Part shown: positions 7,118 to 15,228 of the stretch, piece by piece
Layout of the letters: each line of letters starts with the position of its first letter
Position numbering within the stretch: the first letter of the stretch is position 1
DNA from: UBA60 sp964587885
Lineage (GTDB): Archaea; Thermoplasmatota; Poseidoniia; Poseidoniales; Poseidoniaceae
NCBI GenBank assembly: GCA_964587885.1
Contig: CAZPME010000027.1
Location: 1-25,078, forward strand
DNA length: 25,078 bases
Reading direction: 5' to 3'
Program-made: the position numbers and the translations under genes
The notes under the pieces: model-generated
Seen by the model: only the letters and a program-made list of their open reading frames with translations
Database searches by the model: none
What the model was told of the DNA's origin: nothing

Positions 7118-9007
7118 TCAGTCATTGTCTTCGTCTTCAACAACTTCGAAGTCAGCATCGACAACACCGTCATCGCCAGTAGGGGTAGAATCGTCACCTT
7201 CGGCTTCTTGGGCTGCCATCTCGGCTGCAGCCGCTTCATACAATTTCGCCGATATGCCATGCATAGCCTGCTCAACCTCAGCGACTTTGGCCTGAATTGC
7301 CGCTTCGTCGATTGCTTCGAAGTCGAGAGGATTACCCTCTTCATCTTGAACCAACTTCTCTAACTCGTCAAGATGGGCGGTAACCTCAAGGGTTTCCGCT
7401 TCATCGATTTTGTCGGCTGATTCTTCAAGAGTGCGACGGGTCTGGTAAACCACTTGGTCTGCCATATTACGCAATTCAACCTGAGCCTTCTTACGCTTGT
7501 CTTCCTCGGCGAATTCCTCGGCCTCAGAAATCTTGGCTTGAATCTCACTCTCGGATAGTGAAGTTTGGCTTTCAATCTTGATCGATTGTTCCTTTCCTGT
7601 ACCCAAATCTTTGGCCGATACGTTGACGATACCGTTGGCATCAATGTCGAAAGTAACTTCAATTTGTGGCGTGCCACGTGGAGCGGGTGGGATTCCAACC
7701 AAGTGGAATTGTCCAAGCGTTATGTTATCCTTGGCAAATTCACGCTCGCCTTGAAGAACATGGATTTCGACCGCTGGTTGGTTATTGGCAGCGGTACTGA
7801 AAACTTCCGAACGTCGGCTCGGGATGGTAGTGTTACGCTCAATCATTGTTGTAGTAACACCACCAAGTGTCTCAATACCTAGAGTAAGTGGAGTTACGTC
7901 AAGTAATAAGATGTCAGATACTCCTTCGTCGCCTGCTATGATACCGGCTTGAAGAGCAGCCCCCATTGCAACTGCTTCATCTGGGTTAATTCCCTTGAAA
8001 GGCGCCTTACCGACTTCTGATTCAATCGCTTCTTGGACCGCGGGAATGCGAGTCGAGCCACCAACAAGGATGACCTTGTCAACATCTCCTTTCTTGACTC
8101 CAGCATCTTTCATTGCCCTACGAGTTGGTGACATGGTCGACTCGACCAAGTCAGCGGTTAATTCGTCGAACTTGGCCTTTGTCAAGTTTAGATCGAGATG
8201 CTCAGGCTGGCCATCCTTCATTGTGATAAATGGCAGGTTAACCTGAGTTTGTCCAGTTCCAGACAACTCAATTTTGGCCTTCTCACCAGCTTCCTTGAGT
8301 CGGCTCATCGCCTGAGAGTCCTTAGCAAGGTCGATTCCTGTCGATTTCTTGAATTCAGTGACCAACCAATCAATTACTTTCTCGTCGAAATCGTCGCCAC
8401 CGAGTCGGTTGTTTCCGGCGGTTGCCTTGACTTCAATCTGTGGTTGACCGTCTACATCGTAAATTTCCAATACTGAAACATCGAAAGTTCCACCACCAAG
8501 ATCGTAGACCAAAATCGTCTGGTCTTCATCCTTATCGACCCCGTAAGCGAGGGCGGCAGCGGTCGGCTCGTTGATAATTCGCAGAACTTCCAAGCCGGCA
8601 ATACGGCCAGCATCTTTGGTTGCTTTGCGCTGAGCATCGGTAAAGTAAGCCGGACAAGTGATGACCGCTTGCTTAACTTCATGTCCGAGATAGGCTTCAG
8701 CATCGGCCTTCAACTTCTGCAAGATGAATGCTGAAATCTCTTGTGGAGTATAATCCGACTTGTCGATTGCTTGTTTCCAATCGGTTCCCATCTCTCGCTT
8801 GACACTGGCAATAGTGCGTTCATTATTGGTTACAGCTTGGCGCTTAGCGGTAATTCCAACCAAGCGTTCACCCTCACCAGAAAAAGCGACAACTGATGGT
8901 GTTGTACGCGCTCCTTCTGCATTAGCGATTACTACTGCTTCTCCATTTTCTAGTGCTGCAACACAGCTATTTGTTGTTCCTAAATCAATTCCAATTACTT
9001 TACTCAT
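7118..9007 (-). CDS. dnaK: Molecular chaperone DnaK (Hsp70)
   Basis: A complete 629-residue Hsp70: ATP-dependent cytosolic chaperone that binds exposed hydrophobic segments. Seen: phosphate-1 motif GIDLGTTNS (5-13), catalytic K70 in SVKREMG, CPAYFTDAQR and the INEPTAAALAYG block, VYDLGGGTFDVS, and ILVGGSTRIPAVQ. The substrate domain and helical lid follow, and the tail contains VDADFEVVED, typical of bacterial-type DnaK. The ~23-residue insert present after the K70 region in Gram-negative DnaK is missing, as in Gram-positive and archaeal copies. That fits the known acquisition of DnaK by archaea from bacteria. AGTGAT lies 3 nt before the ATG. It follows the Hsp20-like gene with a 28-bp gap, so they probably share a transcript. 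No dnaJ or grpE is in the window, so its co-chaperones must lie elsewhere. Confidence 0.97.
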   Translation of the reverse strand: MSKVIGIDLGTTNSCVAALENGEAVVIANAEGARTTPSVVAFSGEGERLVGITAKRQAVTNNERTIASVKREMGTDWKQAIDKSDYTPQEISAFILQKLKADAEAYLGHEVKQAVITCPAYFTDAQRKATKDAGRIAGLEVLRIINEPTAAALAYGVDKDEDQTILVYDLGGGTFDVSVLEIYDVDGQPQIEVKATAGNNRLGGDDFDEKVIDWLVTEFKKSTGIDLAKDSQAMSRLKEAGEKAKIELSGTGQTQVNLPFITMKDGQPEHLDLNLTKAKFDELTADLVESTMSPTRRAMKDAGVKKGDVDKVILVGGSTRIPAVQEAIESEVGKAPFKGINPDEAVAMGAALQAGIIAGDEGVSDILLLDVTPLTLGIETLGGVTTTMIERNTTIPSRRSEVFSTAANNQPAVEIHVLQGEREFAKDNITLGQFHLVGIPPAPRGTPQIEVTFDIDANGIVNVSAKDLGTGKEQSIKIESQTSLSESEIQAKISEAEEFAEEDKRKKAQVELRNMADQVVYQTRRTLEESADKIDEAETLEVTAHLDELEKLVQDEEGNPLDFEAIDEAAIQAKVAEVEQAMHGISAKLYEAAAAEMAAQEAEGDDSTPTGDDGVVDADFEVVEDEDND

Positions 9008-9035
9008 ATTATCACTTCATTTGTGGTTTGTTTTT

Positions 9036-9761
9036 TCAAACGATTGGTATTCCACCATCGTCTTCATCATCATCAGTATCACCTAAGTCAATACTCACAT
9101 CGGGAATTTCCATCTCCTCATCATCTGATGAGACCTCGTTATCAGCGCCGTCAGCATTGTCACCATCATCATCGGTTGATTCAGCTAGTGCCGAGCCTTG
9201 GGGTATGAGTTTGAGAGTGAGGTCAAGAATGCCATTGTTGAACTCCCATCCGACCACATCTTCACAAGGATGAGGTAAGTCGATTTGAGTTATTGGATTA
9301 ATCTGAGTTGTGCGTAATACCTCAACCATTTCACCATCATTAATGAGTGATATTTCGATATTGTCGCTTGATAATTCAATCTGCATTGAGCAGTCGATAG
9401 TGACGTTCATTGTCCAACCATCGAGGTAGAAATCTGCAGGTGGTAAGGTAATCGAATCTTTCTCGTCTTCGGGGGCATCAACCTCAACCGGCTTGGCATC
9501 GACTTCGACCTTAACCCCCATGCGCTCAAACATGTCTGAAAGGTCGACTTGACCAGACATCATGTCCTTGAATTGCGACAGGTCGATATTGAGATTGACC
9601 GAATCTCCCGAGAGTTTTTCGGGGTCTATGCCCATCTGTTCAAACTGGTCACGGAATTGGTTAATCATGCCCCTTAGAGCCTGTTCATCCATCGGCATAC
9701 CCATGTTTTTGAACATTTCAGAGATTTGTCGAATCATCTGTTCTTCCCACTCTTCATCCAT
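9036..9761 (-). CDS. Hsp20/alpha-crystallin-like protein with acidic tail
   Basis: A 241-residue acidic protein. Residues 1-85 hold several short amphipathic, Met-rich helices (EMFKNMGMP; QFRDQFEQMGIDPEKL). Residues ~112-187 resemble an alpha-crystallin/CS beta-sandwich: DGWTMNVTIDC opens it, ITQIDLPHP lies near 157-165, and the end WEFNNGILDLTLKL corresponds to the small heat-shock-protein pattern of a hydrophobic strand with NG-I/V-L. Residues ~193-241 are an Asp/Glu-rich tail, probably disordered. It lies directly before dnaK (28 bp), supporting a chaperone or co-chaperone role. Such proteins usually hold unfolded clients for Hsp70. The match is by pattern and context, and the protein is divergent, so a dedicated archaeal DnaK partner of another family remains possible. 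Its start is backed by a strong Shine-Dalgarno. Confidence 0.65.
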   Translation of the reverse strand: MDEEWEEQMIRQISEMFKNMGMPMDEQALRGMINQFRDQFEQMGIDPEKLSGDSVNLNIDLSQFKDMMSGQVDLSDMFERMGVKVEVDAKPVEVDAPEDEKDSITLPPADFYLDGWTMNVTIDCSMQIELSSDNIEISLINDGEMVEVLRTTQINPITQIDLPHPCEDVVGWEFNNGILDLTLKLIPQGSALAESTDDDGDNADGADNEVSSDDEEMEIPDVSIDLGDTDDDEDDGGIPIV

Positions 9762-9765
9762 AATC

Positions 9766-9772
9766 TCACCTC
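9766..9772 (-). promoter_or_regulatory. Strong Shine-Dalgarno of the Hsp20-like gene
   Basis: On the minus strand GAGGTGA lies 4 nt before the ATG at 9761. It matches seven bases of the archaeal ideal GGAGGTGAT and fixes the start of the Hsp20-like gene. Confidence 0.7.
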
Positions 9773-9819
9773 TCCATTACTCACTACTTAACTTGTGGTT
9801 GTATAGTCGGAGCGGTTTG

Positions 9820-9830
9820 ACCTATATGAA
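9820..9830. promoter_or_regulatory. Candidate TATA region between the divergent chaperone genes
   Basis: CCTATATGAAC sits in the gap (9762-9923) between the Hsp20-like gene (minus) and the thermosome gene (plus). It is the most TATA-like segment and could serve either direction. It lies about 60 nt from the Hsp20-like start and 95 nt from the preferred thermosome ATG. A shared control region would allow common heat-stress regulation, but I could not identify a known archaeal heat-shock operator. Confidence 0.3.
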
Positions 9831-9923
9831 CCTTAACAATTAGTCAGCCACGATTCCAGCAACAAAAACTGCATATTGAAACGAGAGATTCAAAATGCAG
9901 ACACCGGTCGGCGTGCTGTTCCA

Positions 9924-11525
9924 ATGACCGATAGTGGAGATGGCGAATTATTACGCGATACCGAGAGGGTGAGCGGAAACGTTGCGCTGCGTAAGAATAT
10001 CGAAGCAGCATTGGCTCTCTCCGGTGCGGTTCGCTCGACTCTTGGACCCTATGGACTAGACAAAATGTTGGTAGACGATGAAGGTCGTATGCTCATTACT
10101 AATGATGGAGTCACAGTCATCAGCACCGCTCAAGTTGAACATCCAGCGGCCAAGATGATTATCTCTGCCAGCACCATCCAGGATGAGGTGGCGCGAGATG
10201 GTACGACCTCAACCATTCTCTTAGCAAGCGAATTATTGGTTAATGCATGGGAGATGATAACCCAAGGTATTCACCCGGCACAAATCGCCTCCGGCTATCG
10301 CTTGGCCAGTACTGAAGCAGATTCTGCTTTGGCCGATATTGCCCGCCCGCTGGCTGGTGAGGAAGAATTGCGGGCTGCTACACTAACTTCATTGGCTGGC
10401 AAGGGACAAGTGGCGCAACAGAGTCACATCGCTGAATTGGCGATAATTGCGGCCAAGGCAATTGTCGTTCAAAACGAAGAGGGTTCAACAAGAGCTGACC
10501 CCACGCTGGTTAAAGTGATTGCAAATCGTGGTGGAACTACCACAGATAGCCATCTAGTCTCAGGTTTAGTATTGGCAAAATCTTGCATTCATCCCGAGAT
10601 GATTGATTGGCCCGAGGGAGGAAAAATACTCCTTCTTGATGGTGGTCTTGAACGCCGCTCCCCGAGCCTTGATGCAAAATTGAAAATCACCAGTGTTGGT
10701 ATGCTCGATGCCTTCCGTGCCAAAGACCGAGAACTTGTGCGTCAACAGGTCGATGCCGTCATCGCCCTTGCACCAAACGTCGTCGCAGTACGCGATGGTG
10801 TCGATGACGAAGCACGCCAATGGTTAGCCGAGGCTGGCATCACCGCTTATCGGCGTGTTGAACGTAGTGATTTGGAATTACTCTCCCGCGCTACCGGAGC
10901 CAAGTTGGTACACAACCCATCCAAGAGCGGAAACGATGTACTCGGACAATTCACCTCATCGCAGGAAGAGTTGTGGCAGGATACTACCCATTGGATATTA
11001 CAGGGACAAGCTGATGCTGGAGCAACATTGGTCATCTGCGGCTCAAGCGAAGAGATCATCGCAGAGGCCGAACGTTGTTTCGACGATGCAGTCGGGGTCG
11101 CTTGCCAACTCCTCGAAGAACCACTTCTACTCCCAGGCGGTGGCGCAACCCACATTGCCCTTGCCCGTCGCTTGCGTCGCTATGCTGAAGAAATTCCTGG
11201 CCGAGAACAATTAGCAGTACTCGGATTTGCCGATGCTCTCGAGGTAATCCCTAGGGCCTTGGCTGAAAACTCGGGTATCGACCCGATTGATTCACTGCTT
11301 GAATTGGTCGCGGAACAGACAACAAACGGCGATTGGGTCGGATTGGATGCAGCCACTAAATCACCCCAAGATATGGATTCAGTTGGAGTGCGAGAACCAC
11401 TGCGAATCACCCGTCAAGTCATTCGCGGCGCCACCGATTCCTCAATTTCCCTGCTACGTATTGACGATGTTCTATGGGCTAAGCAAGAGGCGGTTATTCC
11501 CGAAGGAATCATGGACGAAGATTAG
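9924..11525 (+). CDS. Thermosome subunit (group II chaperonin, Cpn60/TCP-1 family)
   Basis: From the ATG at 9924 this is a 533-residue group II chaperonin subunit, which forms a double-ring ATP-driven folding chamber. Numbering from that ATG: TLGPYGLDKMLVD (39-51) and ITNDGVTVI bind nucleotide; RDGTTST near 91-97 holds the conserved Asp of the GDGTT motif. The intermediate and apical domains follow (LLLDGGLERRSP; APNVVAVRDGVDD; SRATGAKLV). The equatorial domain returns with LPGGGATHIALARRL and GFADALEVIPRALAENSGIDPID. An in-frame TTG at 9876 would add 16 residues unlike other thermosome N-termini, so I prefer the ATG. The tail ends MDED without the Gly-Gly-Met repeats common in archaeal thermosomes. 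It is divergent from the Hsp20-dnaK operon, and tdh follows by 48 bp. Confidence 0.95.
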   Translation: MTDSGDGELLRDTERVSGNVALRKNIEAALALSGAVRSTLGPYGLDKMLVDDEGRMLITNDGVTVISTAQVEHPAAKMIISASTIQDEVARDGTTSTILLASELLVNAWEMITQGIHPAQIASGYRLASTEADSALADIARPLAGEEELRAATLTSLAGKGQVAQQSHIAELAIIAAKAIVVQNEEGSTRADPTLVKVIANRGGTTTDSHLVSGLVLAKSCIHPEMIDWPEGGKILLLDGGLERRSPSLDAKLKITSVGMLDAFRAKDRELVRQQVDAVIALAPNVVAVRDGVDDEARQWLAEAGITAYRRVERSDLELLSRATGAKLVHNPSKSGNDVLGQFTSSQEELWQDTTHWILQGQADAGATLVICGSSEEIIAEAERCFDDAVGVACQLLEEPLLLPGGGATHIALARRLRRYAEEIPGREQLAVLGFADALEVIPRALAENSGIDPIDSLLELVAEQTTNGDWVGLDAATKSPQDMDSVGVREPLRITRQVIRGATDSSISLLRIDDVLWAKQEAVIPEGIMDED

Positions 11526-11573
11526 AGTAATCTCTCCGATAATACCTATCAATGGTCAAGGTAAGCGTTAGCC

Positions 11574-12626
11574 ATGAGCGAACTGCCGGCCACGATGATG
11601 GCTTGGACCAAGGTGCGCGATGAGCAGGATGGTTTCGACTTAATCGAACATCCAGTTCCTACCCCGCAGGCTGGGGAAGTACTAGTCAGGACCCACTCTA
11701 CCAGCGTCTGTGGTACCGACCTACACATATGGAAATGGGATGAATGGAGTAGTTCTGAAGTTCCTCTTGGCACGATTACAGGTCACGAAACAAGTGGTCA
11801 TGTGGTTGCTGTTGGTGTTGAGGTGGATGGTCTTACGGTCGGAGATTTTGTCAGCATTGAATGCCATCTTGCTTGTTGGCAATGCCAAAGATGCGAAGAG
11901 GGAAATGCCCACGTTTGTGAGAATGGGGCAATTTTCGGAGTCCATACCGACGGTGCCTTTGCCCCATATTTTACTGTACCAGCGGCAAATGCTCGCCGCA
12001 ATCCGGACAGTTTGCCTGTTGATGAAGCTACAATCCAAGACCCACTCGGAAACGCCATTCACACCTTGACTGGTGGACCAATAGAAGGGGCTACTATAGC
12101 CATCCATGGACTTGGGCCAATTGGGCTATTTGCGGTCTCGGCAGCTAGAGCGATGGGGGCGAAACAGATCATCGCTACCGATTGGGACAACCAATATCGC
12201 ATGGATTTGGCCAGCCAACTCGGTGCCGACCTCGTGCTTGGTAAAGGTGATGATGTCGTCGCCGAAATCCTGGCCGCTACTCAGGGCAAAGGAGTCGACA
12301 ATTCGTGCGAATTCTCAGGTGCTCCAGCCGCCTTATCTAATGCTATCAAGAGTACACGGATGGGGGGGTGGGTCAATATTTTGGGCGTTTATGGTAGTGA
12401 CCCGGTTGTACCTGTCAATGAAATCGTCTTCAGATATCTCCATGTCAAGGGCATCAACGGCCGCAAGATGTGGCAAACTTGGGATTTGATGCAGGATTTA
12501 CTTTCTAACGGATCTATTGAGGTAGAAAAAATCCTTACTCATAGAATGCATTGGCACGAATTCAAAGAGGCTATTGCTCTAATGCAACAAGGCGACTGCG
12601 GTAAAATCGTTCTTGCCTTTGACTGA
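11574..12626 (+). CDS. tdh: L-threonine 3-dehydrogenase (zinc-dependent, MDR family)
   Basis: A 350-residue medium-chain dehydrogenase closely resembling E. coli Tdh, which oxidises L-threonine with NAD+ to 2-amino-3-oxobutanoate, the first step of threonine conversion to glycine and acetyl-CoA. Catalytic zinc ligands are C46, H71 and E72. Structural zinc cysteines are C101, C104, C107 and C115. The segment CGTDLHIWKWDEWS (46-59) and DPLGNAIHT (156-164) are diagnostic of threonine dehydrogenase rather than other alcohol dehydrogenases. HGLGPIG (178-184) is the Rossmann loop, and D203 after it favours NAD over NADP. GINGRKMWQTW near the end also matches Tdh. The length is normal. It lies between the thermosome and GIDE-like genes with gaps of 48 and 36 bp, so it may be part of their transcript without a functional link. 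A sorbitol-type dehydrogenase is the main alternative. Confidence 0.92.
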   Translation: MSELPATMMAWTKVRDEQDGFDLIEHPVPTPQAGEVLVRTHSTSVCGTDLHIWKWDEWSSSEVPLGTITGHETSGHVVAVGVEVDGLTVGDFVSIECHLACWQCQRCEEGNAHVCENGAIFGVHTDGAFAPYFTVPAANARRNPDSLPVDEATIQDPLGNAIHTLTGGPIEGATIAIHGLGPIGLFAVSAARAMGAKQIIATDWDNQYRMDLASQLGADLVLGKGDDVVAEILAATQGKGVDNSCEFSGAPAALSNAIKSTRMGGWVNILGVYGSDPVVPVNEIVFRYLHVKGINGRKMWQTWDLMQDLLSNGSIEVEKILTHRMHWHEFKEAIALMQQGDCGKIVLAFD

Positions 12627-12662
12627 GACGACATAATATACTTCTTTGGCTATTCACTCTAC

Positions 12663-14369
12663 GTGAGCGGAAGTTTTCACGCTGATAGTCTTAGTCATGG
12701 CTTCTTCCAATTTACCAAACCATTCACCTTTTGGGGCTGGTTTGGCTGGAGTATTTCCATCATCTGCATCTCAATTGGAGGAATCTTAGCACTTGTATCT
12801 ACCGGAATCCCCGATGCTCCACCTGTCGATGAAGCACTCTATCTTCCTAGTCCTGAATACGAGCATGAGATGTACGAACTTGGTGCGGGTTTTGAAGCCG
12901 GGGCAACCGGAGCATGGTTGCGCTTTGATGGAACTATTGTTGACGGCACAATTGCAACAGGTCATTGTTCAACTGATGACGAAGGTAATTGGGATGATCA
13001 CACTTCTGCAGTTGACCGAGGACCATTGACTATCCGTCCAAACGGGGGAGGAGTATATCCAGACTATATCGTACACTGGACTAAAGAGACTACTGGACCT
13101 GAAATAAACGCAGTAGGTCGTTCATGCCCTCAATCCGAATGGACTATTGGTGAAGGGGATTATGTGAAATTATTCGTCCTTGATGATGGCGAAACTCTGT
13201 GGCTATTTTCCGCCGGTGAAGATTACTTAGAACCAAGCGAGGTTACCGATCGCGAGGATATGCAAAGGTGGGGCTTGCTATTCTGCATTGTTGGTAGTAT
13301 TCTTCTAATGGCGACTACCCCCACCTCATTAGCCCAAGATATTCACAACTCACGAATTGAACATTCCGCACGCGAGCAGATGCATCTCGAATTAGGAACA
13401 ACTGAATTGGTCAAAGCGGTAGGTCCTGAACGTCAAGATAATGATACCAACGATTGGGTTCTCAACGAACCAGCACCGGAATCATGGAATTTAGAAAATC
13501 CATATGCTGCCGATGAAAATGATGTCATTATTGAAGAACACCCGAGTAAAATCGGTACACCTGAACCTGCAACCCTAACCTTTTACAGTATTGCAGCAAT
13601 AATATTCATCACTTCAACTGTGTGGCTATCCTCAGATCTATTAGCACGACACGGCGACGAAGTCCACTACCTCATCGGCCAAGTAATGCGCTGGTCAATA
13701 TTAATTTTCAATATCATTTGGGCGATAATTAGCTATCGGCGCTGGAAAGTTGCTCACAATATCTTGGATACACCCACCCAACTAGCCCGCTCAGTTGCGG
13801 TCGGCCCTGCTGAAATGGTCGGTCAAGTTCGCCCCGGACCGCTAGCCAGTTTGCTCGTTTCGGTCAAAAGCGAAGACCGTCAAGCGGGCGGCATAGTTGC
13901 ATATTCATGGATTGAGGAACAATACGTCTGCCGCGGTAGTGGTAAAAACCGCAAATGTTCATGGGAAACTAGAGACAAGGGCGAAGGCTCAGTTCCATTC
14001 ATTCTTCATGATGGCTCAGCCGGCATCTTAGTCGACCCGAGTACTTGGAAGAAAATTGACTATGGTAGTCACCTTAATCAGTGGAAATCTGGCAATTGGC
14101 GCTGGACTCTGCACACCTTGGGAATTGGTGACCCAATCTACTGTTTGGGTAGAGCCGAGACCAAGAAGGATGGTGAATATGAAGAAGAAATTGACCGCAC
14201 CCAGCAGAGTAGTTTGCTGGTGATGCGCGGCAATGCTGATGTTGGGATGTCAGTAAAATTACACCGTGGTACTGAATTATCCTTGCTGGCGGGAATGCGC
14301 TCGACAACCGAACAATTATTTGTTCCAGTTGCACTTCTAATCCTAGGATTCATACCATTTCTCTGGTAG
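12663..14369 (+). CDS. Polytopic membrane protein with a GIDE-like domain (paralogue B)
   Basis: A 568-residue membrane protein read from GTG; no nearby ATG is available. Helices are predicted at about 24-46, 203-222, 303-323, 338-358 and 551-567. A long outer region (~48-200) has two cysteines (C102, C155) that could form a disulphide. Residues ~372-505 resemble a GIDE/BAM domain: SVAVGPAEMVGQV, LASLLVS, then an ordered strand series with WIEEQYVCRG, VPFILHDGSAGILVDP (444-459) and GIGDPIYCLGRAE (487-499). The domain lies between the last two helices, as in MUL1-type proteins, but no RING finger follows. It shares the order of motifs and the EHPSK, FILHDG, GDP and KDGE landmarks with the product of 5418-7031. 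The match to the family consensus is clearer in this copy. It lies 36 bp after tdh on the same strand. Function unknown. Confidence 0.75.
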   Translation: MSGSFHADSLSHGFFQFTKPFTFWGWFGWSISIICISIGGILALVSTGIPDAPPVDEALYLPSPEYEHEMYELGAGFEAGATGAWLRFDGTIVDGTIATGHCSTDDEGNWDDHTSAVDRGPLTIRPNGGGVYPDYIVHWTKETTGPEINAVGRSCPQSEWTIGEGDYVKLFVLDDGETLWLFSAGEDYLEPSEVTDREDMQRWGLLFCIVGSILLMATTPTSLAQDIHNSRIEHSAREQMHLELGTTELVKAVGPERQDNDTNDWVLNEPAPESWNLENPYAADENDVIIEEHPSKIGTPEPATLTFYSIAAIIFITSTVWLSSDLLARHGDEVHYLIGQVMRWSILIFNIIWAIISYRRWKVAHNILDTPTQLARSVAVGPAEMVGQVRPGPLASLLVSVKSEDRQAGGIVAYSWIEEQYVCRGSGKNRKCSWETRDKGEGSVPFILHDGSAGILVDPSTWKKIDYGSHLNQWKSGNWRWTLHTLGIGDPIYCLGRAETKKDGEYEEEIDRTQQSSLLVMRGNADVGMSVKLHRGTELSLLAGMRSTTEQLFVPVALLILGFIPFLW

Positions 14370-14405
14370 TGATGCAGATTTGAGGAATTCGTTCTGTCAA
14401 TTATC

Positions 14406-15098
14406 CTAACTGCCAGCTCCAAAGTTTAGGCCACCGTTTACTCCGGCGCCATATCCTAGGAAATTCACCAATAGATAGAATGTGCAGATTAACAAAGCCA
14501 TGCGCAAACCTTTGGGCATTTCCTTAGACGCATCTTGGAAATTTAGATAAATTAAACCCAAACAAACTAGACCTGGCCCTATTTTACCAAATAGAATCGC
14601 TTTTCCCTCGTATTTATTCATCAATTTATTATGCTCTACAACATCATCATAATAGATTTCCATTTTGTCTAAGTAATTATCGTATGCCCAATCATAAGAT
14701 TCTTGTTCAGTCTCATTCAATGAGCCCACGCCATCGGCATTAAAATCTGAAGATTTGGGAGCATCAGGGGGTTCAGGGGGATCGGAATAATTTGAGAGGT
14801 AATCATAATTTTCAGAAAATATCAGCATTAGGAATCCTAGGGTGATTACTGCTGTTACAAGTATTTGAGAAACTAGCCACCCTTTGTCTGAAATTCGTTC
14901 AGAAACCGTATTTGACTTGCTGCTCTTATTACTATCCATCTTGCTCAACATTGGAGATACTGGAGAGGAGTAACCTCTCCCATCATTTGCCGTATTACTC
15001 CCCGAAACTGGATTTTGCATTACATTTGTACTTGCCGATGTAGGCGTTACCCACTGTTGACTCAGCCCATCCCATACCATATCTTCTCCTTGACTCAT
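14406..15098 (-). CDS. Small membrane protein with an EF-hand-like loop
   Basis: A 230-residue protein of unknown function. The N-terminal 70 residues are polar and Ser/Asn-rich, with a short W-D-G...W motif (MVWDGLSQQWV, 7-17) recalling the small WDG-x-x-W elements found at the ends of some membrane proteins. Helices are predicted at about 74-94, 167-186 and 198-217. The region between the first two holds a proline-rich piece (107-114) and DFNADGVGSLNE (118-129). This has Asp/Asn/Asp at positions 1, 3 and 5 and Glu at 12 of a calcium-binding EF-hand or dockerin loop, although position 8 is Gly instead of the usual Ile. A highly charged helix (129-160) follows. The gene is AT-rich and stands alone between convergent and divergent neighbours. 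The start has an A/T-rich promoter-like region upstream. Confidence 0.68.
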   Translation of the reverse strand: MSQGEDMVWDGLSQQWVTPTSASTNVMQNPVSGSNTANDGRGYSSPVSPMLSKMDSNKSSKSNTVSERISDKGWLVSQILVTAVITLGFLMLIFSENYDYLSNYSDPPEPPDAPKSSDFNADGVGSLNETEQESYDWAYDNYLDKMEIYYDDVVEHNKLMNKYEGKAILFGKIGPGLVCLGLIYLNFQDASKEMPKGLRMALLICTFYLLVNFLGYGAGVNGGLNFGAGS

Positions 15099-15143
15099 AC
15101 CAAAAAAATGTGCAAGCCGGTAAATAATCTTTCTTCTAATAAA

Positions 15144-15166
15144 GGCTTAAATAAAAAAAATATTTG
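15144..15166. promoter_or_regulatory. A/T-rich divergent promoter region
   Basis: The 130-bp gap between the 230-residue membrane protein (minus) and CTP synthase (plus) holds a 23-bp block made almost entirely of A and T (CTTAAATAAAAAAAATATTT core). TTAAATAA on the plus strand lies about 80 nt before the CTP synthase ATG. On the minus strand AAATATTT lies about 65 nt before the other ATG. Both spacings fit archaeal TATA boxes with a 30-50 nt leader. The exact boxes cannot be fixed by eye. Confidence 0.4.
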
Positions 15167-15228
15167 TTGCCTTTCAAAGAGTAAGGACTAAGTGTAAGAT
15201 ATGTTGGGTGTAAATCCCGTTGATGGCG

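Noticed and set aside
9876..9923. TTG at 9876 as the thermosome start
   Set aside because: The added 16 residues do not resemble chaperonin N-termini and no ribosome site precedes the TTG. It is not fully excluded.
11560..11573. GGTAA-GCG-TTAGCC hairpin touching the tdh ATG
   Set aside because: The stem needs a bulged G and only five pairs; it does not share the G-rich 3' arm of the stronger hairpins.
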